A stretch of DNA of 64,000 bases from Mitsuaria sp. GD03876 (GCF_029840635.1 NZ_JAOCCU010000009.1:1-64000); one strand, 5' to 3'. Shown: positions 34,466 through 43,727, counted from the stretch's first letter. The notes: generated by a model not told the origin, from the sequence alone. Translations and numbers: made by a program.

Positions 34466-34759
34466 ATGCCCGCCGCCTACGTGGTCTTCCTCAAGGAAGC
34501 CGTCCACGACGAAGAAGAACTCGCCCGCTACCAGGCCGCCGTCGGCGGCACCTTCGCCGGCCATCCCGTGGAGTTCCTCGCCACCTATGGCGAGCAGGAA
34601 ATGCTCGAGGGAGCGCCGGTCGACGGCGTCGTCCTCCTCAAGTTCCCCGACCTCGACGCCGCCCGGCGCTGGTATCGCAGCCCCGAGTACCAGGCCGCCG
34701 CCAGCCATCGCTTCAAGGGCGCGACCTATCGCGCCGTCATCGTCGCCGGCCGCGACTGA
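34466..34759 (+). CDS. DUF1330 family protein
   Basis: This 97-residue ferredoxin-like alpha/beta protein of the DUF1330 (dimeric barrel) family has VVFLKEAVHDEEELARYQ, then VVLLKFPDLDAARRWYRSPEYQ and the end YRAVIVAGRD. A GAAAGGAA ribosome site precedes the ATG. Members are stress-related or isomerase-like, without an established reaction. It is followed 68 bases later by a GlcG-type gene. Confidence 0.85.
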   Translation: MPAAYVVFLKEAVHDEEELARYQAAVGGTFAGHPVEFLATYGEQEMLEGAPVDGVVLLKFPDLDAARRWYRSPEYQAAASHRFKGATYRAVIVAGRD

Positions 34760-34827
34760 CCGCGCCAGTCCCACCGCCCCATCGCCCCATCGCCAACACG
34801 ACCTCCACGTCCTCCCGAAGCCAACCC

Positions 34828-35277
34828 ATGACCACCTCGACCCCCACGGCCAACGCCGTCCACGCCACGGCCTCCATCACCCGCGATGCCGCGCTGTCCC
34901 TGCTCGCCGCCGCCCGCGACTCGTCGCGCGAGATCGGCATCGAGGTCGCCATCGCCATCACCGACGCCGGCGGCCACCTCGTCGCCTTCGAGCGCAGCGA
35001 CGCCGCGCCCTTCCTGACCGCCGGCATCGCCATCGACAAGGCCTGGACCGCGGCCTCCTTCGGCCTGGACACCCTCACCTGGAACCACGTCGTCGCCGCC
35101 CCCGTCACCGCGCCGCTGGCGCACCACCCGCGCGTCATGGCCGTCGGCGGCGGCGTGCCGATCCTGGTGGACGGGCGCATCGTCGGCGGCGTCGGCATCT
35201 CGGGCGGCAACGCGCAGCAGGATCACGACGCCGCCCTCGCGGCGCTGCGGGCCACGGGCTTCGCCACCGATAAGTAA
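34828..35277 (+). CDS. GlcG/HbpS-family protein
   Basis: This 149-residue protein of the GlcG/HbpS-like (COG3193) family has ITDAGGHLVAFERSDAAPFLT, IDKAWTAASFG and the Gly-rich VGGGVPILVDGRIVGGVGISGG. Streptomyces HbpS binds haem, but most members have no known role. The N-terminus has no signal peptide, so the protein is cytosolic. It probably forms a transcription unit with the DUF1330 gene. Confidence 0.88.
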   Translation: MTTSTPTANAVHATASITRDAALSLLAAARDSSREIGIEVAIAITDAGGHLVAFERSDAAPFLTAGIAIDKAWTAASFGLDTLTWNHVVAAPVTAPLAHHPRVMAVGGGVPILVDGRIVGGVGISGGNAQQDHDAALAALRATGFATDK

Positions 35278-35291
35278 TTCGCGCTTTTCAG

Positions 35292-35312
35292 GCCCGCGGG
35301 GGCCGCGCGGGC
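35292..35312. terminator. Short GC hairpin after the GlcG-type gene
   Basis: GCCCGCG and its complement CGCGGGC enclose a 7-base loop 15 bases past the stop. It has no T-run after it, only AAAAAG further on. A weak terminator at best. Confidence 0.35.
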
Positions 35313-35419
35313 GCAGCGCCAAAAAGAGCGGTGCATGCGCCTAATCGGGACGGGGAAGGGCTCGGCACCATGCCGGCACTGGGCATCGAGACGCCCGCCT
35401 CCCCACTCCCGAGACCCCC

Positions 35420-36532
35420 ATGACACTCACTCGAATCGCCGCGTCGGTCGCCCTGGCGGCCGCCGCGATGAACAGCCACGCCGTCACGCCGATCGGCGAC
35501 TACCTCACCTTCAGCGGCTTCGGCACGCTCGGTTATGTCCGCGCCGACACCGACCAGGGCCAGTACCGCCGCGAGTTCCAGCAGAAGGGCGCGGACAAGT
35601 CCGGCTCGCTGCTCGTGGACAGCAACCTGGGCCTGCAGCTGACGGCCACCGCCAACGACTGGCTGTCGGCCACCGTGCAGACGCTCACCGCGGAGCGCGA
35701 CGACGACAAGCTGAGCACCCGCTTCGAATGGGCCTTCGTGAAGGTCGCGCCCGTCGAGGGCCTGTCCGTGCGCGTCGGGCAGATGAACGTGCCCAACTTC
35801 CTGGTGTCGGCCTCGCGCCGCATCGGCTACGCCAACACCACGCTGCGCCCCGCCAACGAGGTCTACGGCCTGGACCTGCTCAGCGGCGGTCTGCGCGGCG
35901 CCGACGTGTCCTACCGCCTCCCCGTCGGCGACAACAAGTTCACCGCCACCGTGCTCGGCGGCCGCTCCAAGGCCGGCCCCACCGATGTCGACTCGCTGCG
36001 CGGCGTCAACGGCGTCTGGGACGGCAACTGGTACACGCTGCGCCTGGGCTACGTCGAGGCCAAGCCCGACCTGCCCGGCGAGCTCCAGGCCCTGCTGCCC
36101 GCCGGCCAGTCGCTGTCGGATGCGAAGTACCAGTTCTCCGGCTTCGGCTTCACCGTCGACCGCAACGACGTCGTGATGCAGGGCGAGTTCGTGAAGCGCC
36201 GCTACAAGCTCTTCAACACGCTGATCGCCGCGGACGCCTGGTACCTGATGGCGGGTTACCGGATGGGCGCGTTCCTGCCGTACGCGCAGGTGGCGCAGGT
36301 GCGTCCGGCCAAGGACGCGGTCACCGCGCCGCAACGCACGCTGTCCGCCGGCGTGCGCTGGGATGCCTTCTCCAGCGCGGCGCTGAAGTTCCAGGTCGAA
36401 CGCGTGGACACCCGCGGCACCGCCGGCGCGAGCTTCATCACCGCGCCGGTCCTGACCGCCATCGGGCCCTTGCCCGGTCCCATCACGCGCCCCGTCACCA
36501 CGGTCAGCGCCAGCATCGACTTCGCCTTCTGA
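35420..36532 (+). CDS. Outer-membrane porin-like protein
   Basis: This 370-residue protein has a signal peptide ([13 protein letters not shown]). The mature barrel begins [16 protein letters not shown] and ends with the outer-membrane signature SASIDFAF (C-terminal Phe). Strands such as [24 protein letters not shown] and [21 protein letters not shown] are porin-like. It heads a compact trio with a small phosphate-binding-like protein (8-base gap) and a chemotaxis receptor, suggesting joint sensing or uptake of an anion or small solute. Confidence 0.82.
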   Translation: MTLTRIAASVALAAAAMNSHAVTPIGDYLTFSGFGTLGYVRADTDQGQYRREFQQKGADKSGSLLVDSNLGLQLTATANDWLSATVQTLTAERDDDKLSTRFEWAFVKVAPVEGLSVRVGQMNVPNFLVSASRRIGYANTTLRPANEVYGLDLLSGGLRGADVSYRLPVGDNKFTATVLGGRSKAGPTDVDSLRGVNGVWDGNWYTLRLGYVEAKPDLPGELQALLPAGQSLSDAKYQFSGFGFTVDRNDVVMQGEFVKRRYKLFNTLIAADAWYLMAGYRMGAFLPYAQVAQVRPAKDAVTAPQRTLSAGVRWDAFSSAALKFQVERVDTRGTAGASFITAPVLTAIGPLPGPITRPVTTVSASIDFAF

Positions 36533-36540
36533 GCCCCATC

Positions 36541-36942
36541 ATGAACAAGCACAGTGTGTTGGCCGCGGTCGTGCTGGCCGTCGCCGCGTCCCAGGGCGTC
36601 CAGGCGCAGACCGTCGTGGTCGGCCATCCCGGCGCCGAAGCCTTGAGCAACGCGCAGATCGTGGACGTCTACCTCGGCAAGAGCCAGGCGGCGACGCCGC
36701 TGGACCTGCCGGAATCGGCCTCGACGCGCACCGCCTTCTATCAATCGGCCACCGGCAAGGACCTCGCGCAGGTGAAGTCGCTGTGGGCGCGGCTGATCTT
36801 CACCGGCGTGGCCAAGCCGCCCAAGGTGCTGGCCGACGCGGCCGCGGTGAAGAAGGAAGTCGCCGCCAATCCCAAGGCCATCGGCTACATCGACAAGTCG
36901 GCCGTGGACGGCAGCGTCAAGGTGCTGGCCACCTTCAACTGA
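36541..36942 (+). CDS. Small periplasmic phosphate-binding-like protein
   Basis: This 133-residue exported protein has a signal peptide ([16 protein letters not shown]). The mature part, with [22 protein letters not shown] and [21 protein letters not shown], matches one lobe of PstS-like phosphate-binding proteins. At less than half the usual size it is a single-lobe version, not obviously truncated by a frameshift. No transporter genes follow. The chemotaxis receptor 32 bases downstream may read its occupancy. Confidence 0.82.
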   Translation: MNKHSVLAAVVLAVAASQGVQAQTVVVGHPGAEALSNAQIVDVYLGKSQAATPLDLPESASTRTAFYQSATGKDLAQVKSLWARLIFTGVAKPPKVLADAAAVKKEVAANPKAIGYIDKSAVDGSVKVLATFN

Positions 36943-36974
36943 TCGGCCGGCCGTCCGCCGGAACAGGTGTGCAG

Positions 36975-38489
36975 ATGAACCTCAAGACCCGCATCGCGCT
37001 GCTGCCCGCGCTGGCCGCGCTGATCTTCGGCATCGGGATCGCCGTGGTGCTGTCCTTCTCGACGCGCACGCTCGCCGTGATCCATGCGCTGGAGTCGCAG
37101 GACTATCCCTACCTCGTCGCGACGAACCAGGCCTCGGCCCAGTTCGAGGCGCTGGGCGGGCTCTTCCAGTCCGCGGTCGCGGAAGGGGAGAAGCGCCAGC
37201 TGGACCAGGCGGCCGAACGCGCCGGCGCGATGCGCAAGGTGATCGCGTCGATCCAGGCGCTGGACGGCCGCGCCGACGCCGGCGCGCGGCTGCTGCGCGA
37301 CTTCGACGCGTATTACGGCGCGTCGGTGGAGACGGTGGAGATGATCCTGGGCCTGCGCACCGGCGACCAGGCCGGCGCGGTGGCGCGGATGCAGGGCGCG
37401 CAGAAGGCCTTCGAGCAGGCGCTCGCGGCCGCGCGCACCGACGCGCGGGAGGGCCTGGACGGTGCCCTGGCGCGCGCCGAGGGCGGCGTTCGCGCCGGCC
37501 TGTCGGTGACGGTGGGGTGCGGCGTGGTGGTGGTGCTCTGCCTGGCGCTGGGCTCCTGGCTGTTGATCGTCGGCGTGTGGCGCCAGCTGGGCGGCGAGCC
37601 CGAGTACGCGCGCCAGGTGATGCGCCGCATGGCGGAGGGCGACCTGTCGCAGCGGATCGAGGTCGCGCGCGGCACCGACCACAGCCTGCTGGCGGCGGTG
37701 CGCGACATGGCGCGCGGCCTGTCGGGCCTCGTCGCGGAGGTGCGCGGCGGGACGGAGTCGATCGGCGTGGCCTCGCGCCAGATCGCGGCCGGCAACCAGG
37801 ACCTGTCGGGACGGACCGAGCGGCAGGCGGGCTCGCTGGAGGAGACCTCGTCGCACATGCGCCAGCTCACCGAGGCGGTGCACCAGAGCGCGGACGCGGC
37901 CAGCCAGGCGAATCAGTTGGCCGGCAACGCCGCCGCGGTGGCGCTCAAGGGCGGCGAGGTGGTGGGACGCGTGGTGTCGACGATGGAGGAGATCAGCGCG
38001 AGCTCGCGCCGCATCGGCGACATCATCGGGACCATCGACAGCATCGCGTTCCAGACCAACATCCTCGCGCTGAACGCGGCGGTGGAGGCGGCGCGCGCCG
38101 GCGAGCAGGGACGGGGTTTCGCCGTCGTCGCCGGGGAGGTGCGGGCGCTCGCGCAACGCAGCGCCGAGGCGGCGCGCGAGATCAAGACGCTGATCGCCGC
38201 GAGCATGGAAGGCGTGGACGCCGGATCGCGGCTGGTGCGAGACGCTGGCGACACGATGCGCGACATCATGACCAGCGCGCAGCGGGTCTCGGACATCGTC
38301 GGCGACATCACCGCGGCGTCGCTCGAGCAGAGCACGGGGATCGGGCAGGTCAACCAGTCGATCGTCGACCTGGATCGCATGACGCAGCAGAACGCGGCGC
38401 TCGTCGAGGAGGCCGCCGCGGCGGCGCAGAGCCTGGAGCAGCAGGCCGACGGGTTGGAATCGGCGGTGGCGATCTTCAAGCTGGCGTGA
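36975..38489 (+). CDS. Methyl-accepting chemotaxis protein
   Basis: This 504-residue receptor has TM1 at about 8-30, a periplasmic helical sensor of roughly 150 residues, TM2 at about 178-200, a HAMP domain ([14 protein letters not shown]) and a long cytoplasmic coiled coil. The coiled coil contains the CheA-binding tip [25 protein letters not shown] (quoted in part: [20 protein letters not shown]). Glu/Gln methylation heptads flank it. It is a Tar-like class without a CheR-binding pentapeptide. It closes the porin trio, so its ligand may be the solute these proteins bind. Confidence 0.93.
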   Translation: MNLKTRIALLPALAALIFGIGIAVVLSFSTRTLAVIHALESQDYPYLVATNQASAQFEALGGLFQSAVAEGEKRQLDQAAERAGAMRKVIASIQALDGRADAGARLLRDFDAYYGASVETVEMILGLRTGDQAGAVARMQGAQKAFEQALAAARTDAREGLDGALARAEGGVRAGLSVTVGCGVVVVLCLALGSWLLIVGVWRQLGGEPEYARQVMRRMAEGDLSQRIEVARGTDHSLLAAVRDMARGLSGLVAEVRGGTESIGVASRQIAAGNQDLSGRTERQAGSLEETSSHMRQLTEAVHQSADAASQANQLAGNAAAVALKGGEVVGRVVSTMEEISASSRRIGDIIGTIDSIAFQTNILALNAAVEAARAGEQGRGFAVVAGEVRALAQRSAEAAREIKTLIAASMEGVDAGSRLVRDAGDTMRDIMTSAQRVSDIVGDITAASLEQSTGIGQVNQSIVDLDRMTQQNAALVEEAAAAAQSLEQQADGLESAVAIFKLA

Positions 38490-38510
38490 GGGGGAGGGAG
38501 CACCCCGCGC

Positions 38511-38816
38511 TCACGCCCCCAGCCACCGCAGCCATCGCGGCCGCCACGACAGCACCATCGCGATCGTGATGGCCGAGCCGGCCAGCAGCATGAACCACAC
38601 CAGCACCGCCATCGACGGGTGATCCGCGCCGAGGCACAGCAGCAGCGATCCCACGACCGCCACGCTCCCGGCGATCCTCAGTAGCAACGCCCGCCTCGGC
38701 GCCAGCGCGCGCGGCGCGTGCGCCTGGTCCCAGTGCGTCTCCATCGCCAGCGCCAGCCAGCCGAAGCCGACCAGCGCCGCGACCGCGGCACCCGCGAGCA
38801 GCATCGCTTCAGTCAT
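38511..38816 (-). CDS. DUF3325 membrane protein
   Basis: This 101-residue protein with three predicted helices (MLLAGAAVAALVGFGWLALA, IAGSVAVVGSLLLCLG, LVWFMLLAGSAITIAMVL) and the DHPSMAVLVWF motif fits DUF3325, a small component of iron-related PepSY operons. It overlaps the PepSY gene by 8 bases. Its role is unknown. It is convergent with the chemotaxis receptor. Confidence 0.82.
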   Translation of the reverse strand: MTEAMLLAGAAVAALVGFGWLALAMETHWDQAHAPRALAPRRALLLRIAGSVAVVGSLLLCLGADHPSMAVLVWFMLLAGSAITIAMVLSWRPRWLRWLGA

Positions 38817-40488
38817 CGCCGGCCTCCGCCGCCACCAACCCCGCGGGCATCGCCGCCGTCTCGGCGCGCCGTTGCCGTCGGCGCAGCATCCCCGCCGCGC
38901 CGAGCGTCACGCCCGCCAGCGCCAGCAGCGCGAGGTCCACGCCGGCCACCGGCCAGTAACCCGCGCCGATCGTGCGGATCAGGTGATCGCCGGTGGTGGC
39001 CGCGTTGGCGACCACCGCCGCCACCGCGACGCCGGCCACCAGCACGCATTGCTCGCGCCACGCGGGATTCATCCGGCCCTGCAGCACCGCGCCGCCACGC
39101 GCGAACGCGTGCACCATCGCCGCGGCCCAGGCCGACCAGAACACCGTCTGTTCCCAGTCGCCCTTGCCGGCCAGCGTGTCGGGCAACAGCCGGTTGGCCA
39201 CCAGCATCGCCACCGTCGCCAGCAGCATGCCGGTGACCGTCGTCACCGCCATCGCGTCGACGACGCGCGATCCCTGCCCGCCGTTCTTCGCATGCTGCTG
39301 CTTGCGCTTCTCCACGAAGAAGACGAAGCCCGTGGCGATGCACACGCAGCCCGCCAGGCCGCCCAGCACATACAGCCAGCGCAGCAGCCAGTGCCGGAAG
39401 TGCTGCAGGTGCAGCCCGGTCAGGAACTCGTTGACCTCGTCGACCGCGGTGCGCGGCGGGTCCTCGCGCAGCAGCTCGCCGGTGCTCGCCTTGAAGTGGA
39501 TGCCCTCGCCGGTCAGCGCGACGCGGTCGGTGCCGGCGCGGTAGACGCTGACGTAGGCGTTGGCGTCGCCGACATGCTGCACGCCGAGGAAGCCGACATC
39601 CCCCGCCATGCCCTTGGCGGCCCAGCGCCGCTGCGCCTCCGCGACCATCGCGTCCACCGACGCCAGGCCGCCGGGGATGCCGGCGCGCTCGTGCGGCAGG
39701 CCGGTCTGGCGGGCCTCGACCTTCTCGCTGAGCTCGTGCAGGTCATGCAGCTGCGTGTGCGCGACCGGGAAATAGATGCCCGCGAACACCACCAGCCCGG
39801 TGAACGCGAAGAAGAAGTGGAAGGGCAGCGCCACCACGCCGGTCAGGTTGTGCAGGTCCAGCACGCCGCGCTGCGTGCTGCGGTCGCGGCGGAAGGTGAA
39901 GAACTCGCGGAACAGCTTGCGGTGCATCACCACGCCGCTCACCAGCGCCGCCAGCATCGTCAGCGCCGCCAGCCCGACGATCCAGTAGCCCAGGTCCTTC
40001 CAGTGCAGGTTCAGGCTGTAGTGCATCGGATAGAAGAACTGGCTGCCGATGCGCAGGTGGCTCTGCGGCAGCAGCCGGCCGTCGCGCGGGTCCAGCACCT
40101 GGATCGCCCAGGCGGTCTCCTCCGGGTCCTTGGCGCGCGGCACTTCGTAGCCGGCGAAGACCTGCACGATCGGGTCGCGGTGCGTCGTGTACGCGCCCCA
40201 GCTGCGCACGACGTCGAAGTGCCGCGGCACCTCGCCCTCCACCTTGCCCGCCAGCGCGGCGATCGCGGCCTCGTCGGGCTGCAGCCGCTCCAGCGCCGGC
40301 TTGAGCAGCGCATCGAAGGAGGGCATCGGCTGCGGCTCGAAGCGCGATTGCGGGATCGCCCAGCGGTCGATCTCGCGATCGAACACCGACAGCGAGCCGA
40401 AGAAGAACACCACCACCAGCACGAAGCCCATCACGAGGCCGAACCACGTGTGCAGCCAGGCCATCGACAGTCGCAAGTTCGAGAACAT
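38809..40488 (-). CDS. PepSY-associated membrane protein (iron-uptake type)
   Basis: This 559-residue inner-membrane protein belongs to the PepSY_TM family. TM1 is at 13-35 (WFGLVMGFVLVVVFFFGSL), followed by a periplasmic PepSY-like region, helices at about 185-205 and 235-260 (HNLTGVVALPFHFFFAFTGLVVF with conserved His), a second PepSY region, and four C-terminal helices. Such proteins are proposed ferric-siderophore reductases or assembly factors. It is flanked by DUF3649 and DUF3325 genes and is divergent from a siderophore sigma factor, so intracellular release of iron from the siderophore is the likely role. Confidence 0.88.
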   Translation of the reverse strand: MFSNLRLSMAWLHTWFGLVMGFVLVVVFFFGSLSVFDREIDRWAIPQSRFEPQPMPSFDALLKPALERLQPDEAAIAALAGKVEGEVPRHFDVVRSWGAYTTHRDPIVQVFAGYEVPRAKDPEETAWAIQVLDPRDGRLLPQSHLRIGSQFFYPMHYSLNLHWKDLGYWIVGLAALTMLAALVSGVVMHRKLFREFFTFRRDRSTQRGVLDLHNLTGVVALPFHFFFAFTGLVVFAGIYFPVAHTQLHDLHELSEKVEARQTGLPHERAGIPGGLASVDAMVAEAQRRWAAKGMAGDVGFLGVQHVGDANAYVSVYRAGTDRVALTGEGIHFKASTGELLREDPPRTAVDEVNEFLTGLHLQHFRHWLLRWLYVLGGLAGCVCIATGFVFFVEKRKQQHAKNGGQGSRVVDAMAVTTVTGMLLATVAMLVANRLLPDTLAGKGDWEQTVFWSAWAAAMVHAFARGGAVLQGRMNPAWREQCVLVAGVAVAAVVANAATTGDHLIRTIGAGYWPVAGVDLALLALAGVTLGAAGMLRRRQRRAETAAMPAGLVAAEAGDD

Positions 40489-40500
40489 CGGCCGCTCCCT

Positions 40501-40821
40501 TCAGGCCAGCGCGCGCTGGATCAGCGACGCCGCGCCGGTCATCGCGCCCGCGCCGGCCAGCAGCACGATCCACACCCGCGCCAGGCTGCGCGCCGCGATG
40601 GCCCAGCAGAACAGCACCAGGTACAGCAGCAGCCCCAGCATCGCCGACAGGTGCTCGGCATCGTGGAAGGACATCCCGGCCGCGTACGCGCCGCTCAGGC
40701 ACAGCGCGATGAAGCCCCAGCAGAACGCATAGGCGCCGCCCACGGCGGCGGCGATGCGCAGCAGGATCGGCAGGACGAGCGACACGCGCGACGCGGCGGC
40801 GGGGGAGGTCGATGCGGGCAT
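40501..40821 (-). CDS. DUF3649 membrane protein
   Basis: This 106-residue protein has three helices (LRIAAAVGGAYAFCWGFIALCL, LSAMLGLLLYLVLFCWAIAA, VWIVLLAGAGAMTGAASLI) and the FHDAEHLSAMLG motif of DUF3649, annotated as an iron-transport accessory. The ATG at 40821 is inside the shared regulatory region with the sigma gene. It is first in the DUF3649-PepSY-DUF3325 operon (12-base gap to PepSY). Confidence 0.85.
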   Translation of the reverse strand: MPASTSPAAASRVSLVLPILLRIAAAVGGAYAFCWGFIALCLSGAYAAGMSFHDAEHLSAMLGLLLYLVLFCWAIAARSLARVWIVLLAGAGAMTGAASLIQRALA

Positions 40822-40901
40822 GGCAGGGCAGAAGAAAGTGACCACCCTGTTAACCCTTGCAGGTTCACCGGCCAAAGCCGTGGGTCGCTTCCCGTGTGCT
40901 A

Positions 40902-40926
40902 CATAATGAGAATGATTCCTATTATT
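40902..40926. promoter_or_regulatory. Fur-box-like site
   Basis: The sequence CATAAT, GAGAAT, a G spacer, then ATTCCT and ATTATT matches the hexamer form of the Fur box in three of the four hexamers (two match 5 of 6 bases each; ATTATT also fits). It lies between the divergent DUF3649 operon and the FecI-like sigma gene, 35 bases before the sigma ATG, a position where Fur would repress both. Confidence 0.7.
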
Positions 40927-40960
40927 CGACAAAACGGGGAAGCCAACCAGGGGGTTTGGG

Positions 40961-41506
40961 ATGTCATGCCCAGAGGAAGCCATCGAAATTTCCGTCGCGC
41001 CACAGAGTGATCTCACCGAGGTCTTCGTCGAGAACCGGTCGCGGCTGCGGCGGGTCGCGCTGTCCATCGTCCAGAACGCGCAAGGCGCGGAGGACGTGCT
41101 GCAGGACGCCTATCTGAAGCTGCTCGGCGCGGAAACCGCCTTGCAGGTCCACCAGCCGCTGGCCTATTGCAGCCAGATCGTGCGCAACATGGCGCGCGAC
41201 CACCTGCGCCGCTCGGCCTTCGAGTCGGGGCTGATGGCGCTCGAGGAAGAAGGCCAGCACGTGCCCGCCACGCACGGCCAGCCGGAGCTGCAGGCGATGC
41301 GGCGCCAAAACATCGCGATCCTGAGCGACGCGCTGGACGCGGTGCCGGTGCGCACCCGCATCGCCTACGAGATGTACATCGTGCGCGGCATGACGCAGCG
41401 CGACATCAGCAAGGCGCTCGAGGTCTCGCTGGGCCTGGTCAACGCGCTGATCGCCGAGGCCGGCGAGGTGCTGACCAGCCGGCGCCACCTGATGGCCTGG
41501 GACTAG
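40961..41506 (+). CDS. FecI-like ECF sigma factor (iron-starvation type)
   Basis: This 181-residue protein has sigma region 2 (VFVENRSRLRRVALSIVQNAQGAEDVLQDAYLKLL in pieces) and region 4 (VRTRIAYEMYIVRGMTQRDISKALEVSLGLVNALI). The family and position match the PvdS/FecI-type sigma genes that control siderophore clusters. The Fur-box-like site just upstream makes it the iron switch for the biosynthetic genes. No full-length FecR or TonB receptor is adjacent, only an N-domain-only FecR-like protein 63 bases downstream. Confidence 0.92.
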   Translation: MSCPEEAIEISVAPQSDLTEVFVENRSRLRRVALSIVQNAQGAEDVLQDAYLKLLGAETALQVHQPLAYCSQIVRNMARDHLRRSAFESGLMALEEEGQHVPATHGQPELQAMRRQNIAILSDALDAVPVRTRIAYEMYIVRGMTQRDISKALEVSLGLVNALIAEAGEVLTSRRHLMAWD

Positions 41507-41569
41507 GGCGAAGACCGACATCGGCGCGAGAACGGCGGCGTTACCATCGCGCGCTGATCCCGTTACCGA

Positions 41570-41869
41570 ATGTTGTCGTCCGTGCCCCCCTCCCATCCCC
41601 GCGACTCTCACGACGATCCCGTCTGGCGCACCGCCTGGGACTGGCTGCAGCGCGCGCAGGACACGGCGCTGAGCGACGACGAACTGGCCGCGCGGGACGC
41701 GTGGCTGCGGGCCGATCCCGTGCACCGCCAGCGCTACGACGAGGCCCTGCGGCTGTGGGCCGAGGCCAGCCTGGTGCCGACCCGCCATGTCGATCCCGAT
41801 CCCGAGGTCCCGCTGGACCTCGAGGCGCTGCGCAAGGCCTTCCGCGACGGCGGGTCCTCCACCTCCTGA
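41570..41869 (+). CDS. FecR N-terminal domain protein (DUF4880), no membrane part
   Basis: This 99-residue protein consists of the sigma-binding FecR N-terminal domain only: WRTAWDWLQRAQDTALSDDELAARDAWLRADPVHRQRYDEALRLW, given here in its known order. It has no transmembrane helix, periplasmic FecR domain or STN-interacting end. It may act as a soluble sigma modulator. The ATG at 41570 is used; GTG 41582 is an alternative. The stop is clean, so it does not look like a fresh frameshift. It is followed by 175 bases without a gene before mbtH. Confidence 0.82.
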   Translation: MLSSVPPSHPRDSHDDPVWRTAWDWLQRAQDTALSDDELAARDAWLRADPVHRQRYDEALRLWAEASLVPTRHVDPDPEVPLDLEALRKAFRDGGSSTS

Positions 41870-42044
41870 GCCCCGCGCGAAAGCGCGCGCCGCGCCTTCG
41901 TTCCGGCCCGGAACGACGTCCGTTTCCCCGCTGTTGAACATCCCGAGGCGCTCGTTCGTCATGGACGCATGAGCAGCCCGGCTGCCCGGCATCCCGCCGG
42001 CGCGCCGCCGTCGGCCGCTCGCTGTCCACCGCACGGGGAGCCCC

Positions 42045-42287
42045 ATGTCCAGCAGTTGTTTCGATCGCGACGGCGAAGTCTTCATCGTCCTCGTCAATCA
42101 CGAGGACCAGTACTCGATCTGGCCGCAATGGAAGGCCGTGCCCGGCGGCTGGCGCGTCGTCGAGGGCATCCAGGGCGACAAGCAGGCGGTCACTGAATTC
42201 GTCGACCGGACCTGGACCGACATGCGCCCGCGCTCGCTGCGCGAGTGGATGGCCGCGCAGGCCGGCGAGGGCGCCGCCGCGTCGTGA
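42045..42287 (+). CDS. MbtH-like NRPS accessory protein
   Basis: This 80-residue protein binds and activates NRPS adenylation domains. The signature is intact: VLVNHEDQYSIWP, then KAVPGGW and the C-terminal TDMRPRSLREW. Its TGA overlaps the GTG of the thioesterase gene. It opens the biosynthetic operon. Confidence 0.95.
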   Translation: MSSSCFDRDGEVFIVLVNHEDQYSIWPQWKAVPGGWRVVEGIQGDKQAVTEFVDRTWTDMRPRSLREWMAAQAGEGAAAS

Positions 42288-43048
42288 CGGACACGGCCGG
42301 GACCGCCGCGATGAAGCTGTTGTTGCTGCCCTGCGCGGGCGCGAGCGCGACGATGTACCTGCGCTGGCGCCGCGCGCTGCCAGCCTGGCTGCAGCTGGTG
42401 CCGCTGGAGCTGCCGGGCCGCGGCGCGCGCTTCGGCGAGCCCTTCGTCGACGACTTCGACACCCTGGTCGAGCGGCTCTGCGACGAGTACGCGGGCGAGT
42501 TCCACGGCCGCTACGCGCTGCTGGGCCACAGCATGGGCGCGCTGCTGGCGCATGGCGTCGCGCGCCGCCTGCAGGCGCAGTCGCGGCCGCTGCCACGGTG
42601 GCTGGTCGTCAGCGCGAGCGCGGCGCCGTCGCGGCGCGATCCGTCGCGTTTCGAGGGTCTGCAGGACGACGCCACGCTGATCGCCGAGCTGCGCCGCCAG
42701 GGCGGCACGCCGGACGAGGTCTTCGGCAACGCCGAGCTGCTGCGCATGACGCTGGACACGCTGGCCGCCGACTACCGCGTCTGCGCGAGCTTCCGGCCGC
42801 GATCGCCGTCGTCATCGGGGTTGCGGCTGCCGATGCCGATCCTGGCCTGGGGCGGCCGCGCCGACGCGATCGCGCCCGCGGACCTGGAAGCCTGGTCGCT
42901 GGAGACCACCGGCCGCTTCGCGCTGGACTGGTTCGACGGCGGCCACTTCTTCATCCGCCACCAGGAGCCGCAGGTGCTGGCCGCGCTGGCCAGCGCATTG
43001 CGTCCCTTGGCGCCGGAGACGAGCCATGCGGGCGTTGCCGCTGCCTGA
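42284..43048 (+). CDS. Type II thioesterase
   Basis: This 254-residue alpha/beta hydrolase probably removes wrong acyl groups from the carrier domains. The nucleophile Ser sits in GHSMGA, the acid in GGRADAIA and the His in FDGGHFFI. The N-terminal LLLPCAGASATMYLRWRR is typical of the family. The GTG start overlaps the MbtH stop; the next Met (42311) is an alternative. It overlaps the PPTase gene by 23 bases. Confidence 0.92.
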   Translation: MTDTAGTAAMKLLLLPCAGASATMYLRWRRALPAWLQLVPLELPGRGARFGEPFVDDFDTLVERLCDEYAGEFHGRYALLGHSMGALLAHGVARRLQAQSRPLPRWLVVSASAAPSRRDPSRFEGLQDDATLIAELRRQGGTPDEVFGNAELLRMTLDTLAADYRVCASFRPRSPSSSGLRLPMPILAWGGRADAIAPADLEAWSLETTGRFALDWFDGGHFFIRHQEPQVLAALASALRPLAPETSHAGVAAA

Positions 43049-43727
43049 CGTCGTCGCGCCGCGCATCGAGGTCTTCGAGCTCGCGCTGGACCTCGCCGCG
43101 CCGCTGCCCGACGAGGACTGGGCGCTGCTGGACGACGACGAGCGCCGTCGCGCGCGCCGGTTGCTGCGTCATCCGGACCAGGTGCGCTTCGTGCGCACGC
43201 GCGCCGCGCTGCGGCGGCTGCTGGCCGAGCGGCTGCGCCGCCGCCCGCGCGACCTGCGCTTCACGCTCAACCGCCACGGCAAGCCGCGGCTGTGCGCGGC
43301 GCTACGCCGGCGCGGGCCGCTCGCCTTCAACGTGGCCCATGCCGGCAGCTTCGCGCTGATCGCGCTGAGCGCGCGCGGCCCCGTCGGCGTCGACATCGAA
43401 TGCCGCTCGCCCGCGCTCGACCCCGATGAACTGGCGCCGACGGCGCTGTCGCCGATGGAGCGCCACTTGCGGCCCGGCGAGCGCGTCGACTTCCTCGACG
43501 GCTGGACCGCCAAGGAAGCGGTGCTCAAGGCGCTGGGCTTGGGCATCGGCGAGCACCTGCAGCGCCTGGCCATCCTCCGGCCCGAGGCCGGCCGCCACCA
43601 GTACGGCCTGCGCCACGAGGCCTTCGACCTCAGTCCGGTGACCGCGTGCCGGTTGCCGGCGCCCGATGGCTACGCCGCGTCGCTGGCGTGGCTGGATCTC
43701 TCGCCTCTTCAGGAAGCAGTTGCATGA
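43026..43727 (+). CDS. 4'-phosphopantetheinyl transferase (Sfp type)
   Basis: This 233-residue enzyme attaches the pantetheine arm to carrier-protein serines. The three motifs are visible: FNVAHAG, GVDIE and WTAKEAVLKALGLG. The length fits Sfp-type enzymes. It overlaps the thioesterase gene by 23 bases and the next gene by 4 (ATGA). It presumably loads the NRPS/PKS carriers encoded downstream. Confidence 0.93.
   Translation: MRALPLPDVVAPRIEVFELALDLAAPLPDEDWALLDDDERRRARRLLRHPDQVRFVRTRAALRRLLAERLRRRPRDLRFTLNRHGKPRLCAALRRRGPLAFNVAHAGSFALIALSARGPVGVDIECRSPALDPDELAPTALSPMERHLRPGERVDFLDGWTAKEAVLKALGLGIGEHLQRLAILRPEAGRHQYGLRHEAFDLSPVTACRLPAPDGYAASLAWLDLSPLQEAVA

Noticed and set aside
35335-36540. 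Long frame reading into the phosphate-binding-like gene from 35335
   Set aside because: It is shadow of the porin gene in another frame. The signal peptide starts at the ATG 36541.
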